From assembly GCF_002994745.2 (NCBI RefSeq), contig NC_037094.1:3084001-3148000 (forward strand): a stretch of 64,000 nucleotides of DNA. Reading direction: 5' to 3'. This DNA is from Rosa chinensis. Taxonomy: Eukaryota; Streptophyta; Magnoliopsida; Rosales; Rosaceae. The notes under the pieces were generated by a model. It saw nothing but the letters and a program-made list of their open reading frames with translations, was not told the origin of the DNA and did no database searches. Position numbers and translations under genes: made by a program. The stretch's first letter is position 1; each line of letters opens with the position of its first letter. Below are positions 57,401-64,000 of the stretch, in pieces.

Positions 57401-58714
57401 GAGAAAATTTTATAAATAGTACCTCAAATAAAGTCTATTCATCATTTTGATACATCACATTTCAAAACTATCATATTGGTACCTCAACATTTAAACCCGA
57501 CACAATTTTAATACATTCCGTTTATAACGGCGTCAATTCTATAGGTATTTTTGTCTTTTCATTTACTCTTTTTTTTTCTTACCCTCCTAATCACGAAACT
57601 ATCTCTCTACCATCTGCTACTCTCATTACTCATTAGTCTCTTCAAATGGTACGCATCTCTGACTCTCTCATTCATTCATGTTTTGATTGTTATGGGTTTG
57701 TTTATTTTTGGATGATTACTGCTCATAAATGCTTCCCTATCTCTGTTCCTAATTCACAAAAGTTTCAGAGATCAAAACCCATAAACCATTACTGGGACTT
57801 GTCTCCTATGTGTTCATCTTTGCGGTCATTTTTGTTTGTCTCGCTCAAAGCCAAAGTTCGAATCGTTCTGACTAGCAAAGAAACAACATTGACCACCTTT
57901 AATTTCATAACCTAGGACTATTTGATACTTTCCAATCAGAGACAATTGATCTGGTCACTTTGTATGAGGGTTTGCGAAATAGATCCATGCCAGCTCTGTC
58001 ATTCTTGTAGAGATGCTGGCTATTTCATAGGCTCTCTCATTGGCCTTGGAAAAAAGATGGGACAAGATTGAAATTGAATGATAATCAAGTGATGATATTG
58101 ATGAAATTAAGGGAAAGAAGCATTCAAAATGGGAAGTTTACCCAATTATCAGTCAAATCAAATGAAAACAAGACAGATTGTTCCAAATTCGATGGAGTTG
58201 GGTTAACCGAGAGACAGCTAATTACTTGGCCTCACTTGCCAAGCGCAGGTTGTGCGCTGATGAGGCATGGGTCATCAAACCCCCAACCTCCCTCATCCTC
58301 ATTCTTTCACGACAACGGGGACTGTGTTGTCACCGGTAGAGGTTGAACACAGAGGCAATGACTTTGGATTCAAATAGCTATAAACATGGAGAGAAGGGTT
58401 CGGGTTCAGATTCTTCTTTGGACTTTGGGGGAGAGATAGGGAGAGAAGGAGGGAGGGGGAGAGAGAGAGGGAGAGAGCTAGAGATTATGTGATTAAAAGG
58501 GGATGAAGAAGGGGGAAAAAAAAACATAGAAAATGAAAAGACAAAATTTCCCTTGAAATAGTTTACACGGCAATGAAGTTAACGCTGTTATAATTGGAGG
58601 GTATGAAAATTGTGTTGACTTTAAATGTTGAGGTACCAATGTGATAGTTTTTAAATGTGATGTACCAAAGTGATGAATGGACTTTATTTGGGATACTGTT
58701 TGTAAAATTTTCTG
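57401..58714. mobile_element. Mutator-like non-autonomous element
   Basis: Inverted repeats of about 150 bp: left starts gagaaaattttataaatagt, right read inward cagaaaattttacaaacagt, and both continue with a tattcatcattttgatacatcacattt-type sequence. The flanking 9-mers TTTAATTAA (57392-57400) and TTTGTTTAA (58715-58723) match at 7 of 9 positions, consistent with an old duplication. The interior has a GA-rich microsatellite region (58430-58480) and ORFs without known domains. No transposase. Confidence 0.65.
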
Positions 58715-58730
58715 TTTGTTTAAGGAAAAC

Positions 58731-59109
58731 TGAAATTGGAAGATAATTGACTCGTGCTTTCATTGATAATAGGGGCCTCTTTATATAGAGGATTACAAGA
58801 CATAGATACAGAGTTGTACAGAGGAAAGATAATCGTACAATTAATCGGATATCTATGAATATTTCCAAGAATATTTCTAATTCTAAACCTTATTACAACT
58901 AGGTCAAGTAACCTAGAGTTTGGGCCAGATACATATTCTGAATTTTGCTTGAACACTCTCCCTTGTGTCGCCCAAACGTGGTGCTTCTCTCGTTGCCTTA
59001 TTAAAAACCTTGCCGAGTAACAAAAACCCAATAGGACAAAAATAACCTCGGTCGAAGGGGAAAAAGAGCACAACACACCCTTCATGTTTCGAGACCATAC
59101 ATGTAGACA
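58731..59109 (-). repeat. 3' LTR of the decayed Copia element
   Basis: Begins tgaaattggaag and ends catgtagaca on the plus strand. A TATA-like tctttatatagagg occurs at 58788-58801. The partner LTR is not identified in the window. Confidence 0.6.
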
Positions 59110-59249
59110 TCTCCCCCTGATGTCTGCATCTCCTCCTGATGACTACGGTTACGGGAGTTCGGATAACTTCCGCAAACGATGCTACCAATATGTTTCTCGA
59201 AAATGGAACTTAGGCAATGACTTAATGAGCAAGTCTGCCACACTGTCCT

Positions 59250-62200
59250 CAGATTGAACCTAGTACACTTTGATCTTGAGGAGAGTTTGTTATTGCTGAT
59301 TATCCTTGGTGTTGTCGCTTTTGATATAGTCTTGCTTCATTTGTTCAAAACAAGTAGCATTAGCCTAAATGCTTGTAGGCTCATTTGTGGTAGACTTCAA
59401 ACCACAATTATTCGAACATGCATAATTATGGATCCAATCCATATACATTCACAAACCGCTTCATGAAGAGCAATAATCTTTGCATTGTTCGAAGATATAG
59501 CGACTTGGCTTTATTCTGTAGACCTCCAAGATATCACAGTCTTTATCCATGGTGAACACTTAATCAATTTGAGAATGACCTTTGTGTGGATCAGAAAGAT
59601 ACCCAATATCAACAAAAACCTTCCAAAACGCTTATCGTTTTGGGATGGGAATAGTGAACGCAGGCCAGTGTTGGCGGCATTCCTGGTGTGTGATGGGTCT
59701 GAATCCATCATCTCTATGTAGGGATAGAACAAGCCCATATCAATCGTACATCTCAAGTACTGAAAGATATCATTTATACCAATCTAATGGCATCGCATTG
59801 GTGCAAAGCTATACCTTAGCTAACAAGTTCAATGCAAATGAGATGTCCGGTCTTGTGCATTGAGCTAAGTACAATAATGCGCCTATTGTATTACTTAACT
59901 AGAGCATTTCTGCCCCTAGCGCATCTTCGTCATCATCCTTCGGACGAAGAGGATCCTTTTGAGGGTCAAGACTATGGACGATCATGGGGGTGCTTGAAGG
60001 CTTGACCTTGTCAAAATGCCTAAGCATCTATCAACACGATGCTTAAGTTCCAAATTGAGACATAATCCTCTTTTCCCAAAATTGTTCATCTCAAAATCTG
60101 ATTTCAAGTGTTCAACTGTTTCCCTTAACTCTTTAAGGGCTTCTAATGAAGATCATGTCCAACATGAACCACGATAGAATCCGAAACTTGTTATGGAAAC
60201 GCGCGGGCATATCCCTTCCCAATCAATTAGTCATTTTAGTTAGTGTTTCAACCTTATTGTAAACATGCTCCATGGTCTAGAGCCACTTGACTTGGGTAAA
60301 TGAAGTTCACCATGAACCTTCTTGTATATTCTGTATCTAGATCCCCATAGATATACGTAGTGACCACATTTGTAAGCAGCATGTTCAATTATTCGGAAAC
60401 TACCAAATTGACAGGATAGTGGAGTGCAATGACATCCATTACGAGAGAATATGTCTCATTGTAGTCTATTTCAGGACGTTTTATAAGAAGCCTTGCGCCA
60501 TAAGGCGAGATTGCCATCTCTTTTTCGCATCACGCTTTCTAACGAATACCCATTCATCATTAGGTTTTATGTCAGGAGGTGTTGGCATCACTGGCTCAAA
60601 AATCTTCCTCTTCGTTAGAAAATCCAACTTAACTTGGATCGCATCTTTCCATTTAGGCCAAATTTCTCTATGTTGGTATTCATTCATCAACGGAGCGTGG
60701 TTCGATATCATCAGAGTCAACAAACTCATGCGCAACGAAATGCGCAACTACAGCATCAATTATGATGAAGTTTCTATCCCACGTCTCATGTACACTAGTG
60801 TAATTTTCTAAGAGCTCTATATTCTCAGGAAAAGGTTCTGACATTAAGGCATCTCCCAACGATAATCATAATCCGGAAGATTCTCTCATTAGACGGATTT
60901 TGAGTCTTGATGATCAAAGGATTGGAATGTACCAAAATATCATTGAACCCACAGGCCTCCTATGCATTCTAGCTAGGGCCATGGCCTATAAAGCTAGAGT
61001 TCCACTCTCTTTGGCGTTGGCTCCATGCCTACCTCCGTGTAGGGTGGCGCTACGTCCTCTCGTAGGGACGTCCATCCTTGCAGGCATGTTTGCAGCAGAT
61101 ATGTGTGATCTTGTCACCTTAGTAGGGATCGAGATAAGACATAGTGAGGACATTCCATGACAATTCCAGTCGTTTATGCTGAACATCCGTGTTCTTATCT
61201 CCCCCTAACGACGGGAAGACTGTCTCATCAAAGTGACAACCCGCAAATCTAGCAGTAATGAGATCGCCTTGCAACGGCATTAAGTAGTGGACGATTGTCG
61301 GAGTCTCAAATCCAAAGTAGTTTCCCATTCGTCTGTAAGGACCTGTCATAGTGCCCTGTGGCGGCGCAAATGGCATATAAATGGCTCCTTCAAATGTGCG
61401 TAAGTACGATACTTGTACCCAGTCACTAGCTGTAACACAGAGGTAGATTGCGTGGCGGTGGGTCGTAGACGAATTAGCATAGTTGCATGCGATATTGCAT
61501 CGCCCCAAGCGAATTTAAGGAGATTGGTGCGCATTACCAATGTCCAGACTACCATCGTAGTCGTTTCCGCGAGACCATTTGGGCGTGTACATGAGAATAT
61601 GATGTCCAACATCAGTCTTATTGCAAAAACCATCGAAAGTCTTTGATGTAAACTCTCTAGCATAGTCAAATCCAATTGACTAAATATGATGATTTGGGGA
61701 GTGAGCCCGTTATCATATGATATGTGCTAGGAGTGGAGCATAAGCAGCATTTACAAGTGGACAATGGCATAACACGTGACCAACGTGTTTGCGTGTCAAC
61801 CAATATCATGAGATATTTAAACGTCCGTAAGTTGGTTGAATCAGTCCATAGAATCCTCATGGATTCTATGTAAGAACAGAATGAGTATTTTCATATCCTT
61901 CGCATAGGACGGTCTCAGTCCTAATTTTCCTAAGGAACAAGCTTTGTAAAAAGAGTGAGAGGCTTTAGAAGCAACCAATGAGGATTTTGGTTGGGCATGA
62001 GCATCTGAAACGCTATTTGAAGAAAAATGGGTGATTGCAGCATCACCTAGGGCGTCATCACCATGATGTACGCTATCCATGGCATCATGGATAAGGACTA
62101 TACCAGCCTTAGGCTGGTGGTGGACGACAGTGGCTCCAGAGGCAGCAGCGACGGTCACACTTAGTCCAGGAATCAACTTTTGATTCATGCTTCGTTTCGC

Positions 62201-63331
62201 TCGAGAGAAAGGATGTCCATGTGAAGTCTTTAGTAGACGAATCATCATATCATGAATAGGATGACCTATCTTGTCGTGACAATGCCAATATGTGTCTAAA
62301 TCCAAGAGATTTTCTCTCATGACTTTATTGGATTTAATAGCTCGAATAGTGACATAGAGTCCACTAGATAGACACATAAACTTCTCTACGATGCGCCTTT
62401 GTTCGCAATTTGTTTGAGGCATTGCAAAGGAACTCATTTCCGTTCTCTACATGCGTTTTTGCATGGAATCCGTTGGCTATTCATAGGTGCGATTTGCCTT
62501 AGGAGCGTAGAGAGTTTATGTGACAGTAATCAAGGTGCCATTTGGCAAGGGAAACTTGGGCTATTCCATGTCCTTAAATTAATATTGATGACCCAGCTAT
62601 CGTAATCACAAAAGTAATATGCTCATAATCAAAATGGAGTCATAATGAAAAGAACTCGAAATTTTATTCATAAGCCAACAGAGTATATCATTGTCTCTTA
62701 ACCATTAGGAGAATCTAATCCAAATGTTAGCTAATGCAAAACAAAGGTAGTCGTTTGACTTCTTTCGGTAACTCCAAAATAAATATGACCAGGTAAGTAG
62801 AGAGATGTCAGTGGAGCAAAACTCGCTTAAGTACCACTTATCTCAAAACCTTCCTAGACATCATACTTATTTTGGATGAGCCTATGTCAAGAAAAACTAA
62901 ATCAATGGTATTTACTACAAAGTATATTGCAATTGCCTATTACATCTCTTGGAAAAATAAAAGACTTAAACAGAATTGGCGATCTATTGATCTCAGCCAG
63001 ATTTGTAGTCTTTAACCCTTCACTCTAGATCATCTTCTTGATCTTCTTGTTCCACATAGTGAGCTTCTCTTGCTTCACAATATGCTTTGTAGGCGGTGAC
63101 AATTTCTTTACGAGCTCTACAAATGTGTGCCCAATGATCAGATACTCCACATCGAGAACATACATCTCTTTGTTCAGACTCCATTGATTGAGGCGCTTTG
63201 AAAGCATCATTTAGATGGCTCTTAGTGTTGGTGGTGCCACCAACATGGCCAGAGGCATTGCATCCCTCTCTCTTTCCACGTTTACCTCTTCGGTTCCGTG
63301 TTAGCCTATTTTGGAGGTTGTTTGGCTCCAA
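59250..63331 (-). pseudogene. Copia gag-pol remnants
   Basis: Multiple frameshifted pieces. Gag knuckle CSRCGVSDHWAHIC (63020-63331 piece). GAG-pre-integrase-like LDTYWHCHDKIGHPIHDMMI (61841-62437). Integrase end and linker (61119-61675; VWTLVMRTNLLKFAWGDAI, where a short active-site-distal part survives). Reverse transcriptase start IWPKWKDAIQVKLDFLTKRK, then KRWQSRLMAQGF (60481-60747). RNase H region RCTIDMGLFYP and VISWRSTE (59511-59756). Stops and frameshifts are frequent, so it is older than the Copia element at 36333-41747 and cannot encode proteins. Confidence 0.75.
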
Positions 63332-64000
63332 TTTTGTTGTAACTGGTCAACAGTCTCTTTTCTTGGGCGGGTGTGCCAGCACCGTTTGGGTGCAGTCGTC
63401 GGGGGTGTCTCTTGACCTGACTTCTTTCAAGCGATTGTGGACGAGGAGAGCACCAACCTCGTCGTGGGATTCTTTGTGCCTCGTGGCGAGGACTTTTGCT
63501 GAGCTTCTTGTTAATCACAATCGATACTCCATGTTGTAAATCGAGCAGAGCGAGAACCATTGGGAAGTGAGGAGAACTTGCTAAAGCGTGACTTTAGCTT
63601 GGCTGATTTGCAGGGCGTTACCCTTTCTTGGCTGGTTCCGTAACCGTTGTGGTCATGGTACTACAATCGGCTCCCGAGGAGACTAGGACCGAAGTACGTT
63701 GATAGAGGGTTTGGTGGCACTGAAAGTCGGCTTCTGAGAAGACTAGGACTAAGAGTGTGGTCACCGGTAAGAGAAAGAGAAGGAGAGAAGTTGCTCTTAG
63801 AGAGGTTTGCTCTAGAGAGACTTAGATCATCTTAGAGATGTATTGATGAGTGAATTGTCTGTGTTCAAGTGTTTCATTGTAACCTCTATTTATAGGCTAC
63901 CATGCCAAAGTGGTTGGCCTTAAACAAATGATAGTGGAGCACTAGTTGGAGATAGTGGAGCACTAAATGGAGATAGAAATGATGAGTTTTGGAGTGATTT
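63332..64000. other. unresolved sequence at the window end
   Basis: GC-richer than the neighbouring Copia remnant to about 63830, then an LTR-like AT-rich end with tgtaacctctatttatagg at 63879-63897. It may be the start of the decayed Copia element or a further insertion. No primer-binding site or known domain is visible. Confidence 0.35.

Larger units (their letters stand above)
58731..63331 (-). mobile_element. decayed Ty1/Copia element, minus strand
   Basis: Its 3' LTR is 58731-59109 (379 bp, TG...CA on either strand), bordered by a purine tract (gggggaga on the minus strand, about 59109-59116) and containing a TATATAAAG-type box on the minus strand near 58790. Remnants of the coding region follow toward higher coordinates in correct order for a minus-strand element: RNase H, reverse transcriptase, integrase, pre-integrase and gag knuckle. 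The 5' LTR and primer site were not found before the window ends. Confidence 0.75.

Overview
The window is nuclear DNA from a flowering plant, almost certainly a eudicot. It has AT-rich intergenic DNA, GT-AG introns, plastid-targeted enzymes, DYW-type PPR, RKD, CLE and F-box genes, and a dense load of plant transposons. A rosid (Rosaceae-like) host would fit, but the sequence alone does not prove the species.

Layout. 1-14.2 kb is a transposon nest with no intact host gene. It holds a Mutator-like element (MULE) at 969-4345 with 9-bp target duplications; this carries broken pieces of two host genes and has a second MULE (2566-4095) inside it. Next is a short non-LTR element (5154-8753) split by a 2.7-kb solo-LTR-like insertion (5959-8649). 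Then comes a LINE (8837-14195) keeping only ORF1 and its 3' end, split by a gag-only Copia element on the minus strand (10138-13863).

14.2-34 kb is gene-rich: a GT47 exostosin-family glycosyltransferase (+), a CLE45-like signalling peptide (-), a seven-coding-exon RING-CH membrane E3 ligase (-) with a GC-AG intron, a DOMINO1/EMB514-like DUF3223 protein (+), an RKD-type RWP-RK transcription factor (+) and a DYW-class PPR protein (+). Small foldback or MITE-like elements lie between them.

34-42.1 kb is an F-box gene remnant cut into three pieces by a PIF/Harbinger-type element (35107-36231, TTA duplication), which carries a PPR gene fragment, and by a recent Copia element (36333-41747; 213-bp LTRs differing at one base) that lacks a recognisable gag capsid region. 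42.8-47.4 kb holds two intact minus-strand plastid genes: NAD-malate dehydrogenase (one coding exon) and geranylgeranyl reductase CHLP (two exons). The PPR and MDH genes resemble the Arabidopsis neighbours At3g47530/At3g47520 (from memory), so the block may be conserved microsynteny stretched by the F-box and transposon insertions.

47.7-64 kb is again repetitive: a 622-bp MULE-type MITE, a nearly full-length endogenous pararetrovirus (Caulimoviridae, single long frame, minus strand, two internal stops), a 1.3-kb MULE, and a decayed minus-strand Copia element whose 5' end is not resolved before the window ends.

The functional genes are ordinary independent plant loci and do not form a pathway or operon. 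The interest lies in the layered insertions, the repeated capture of gene fragments by DNA transposons, and the pararetrovirus.
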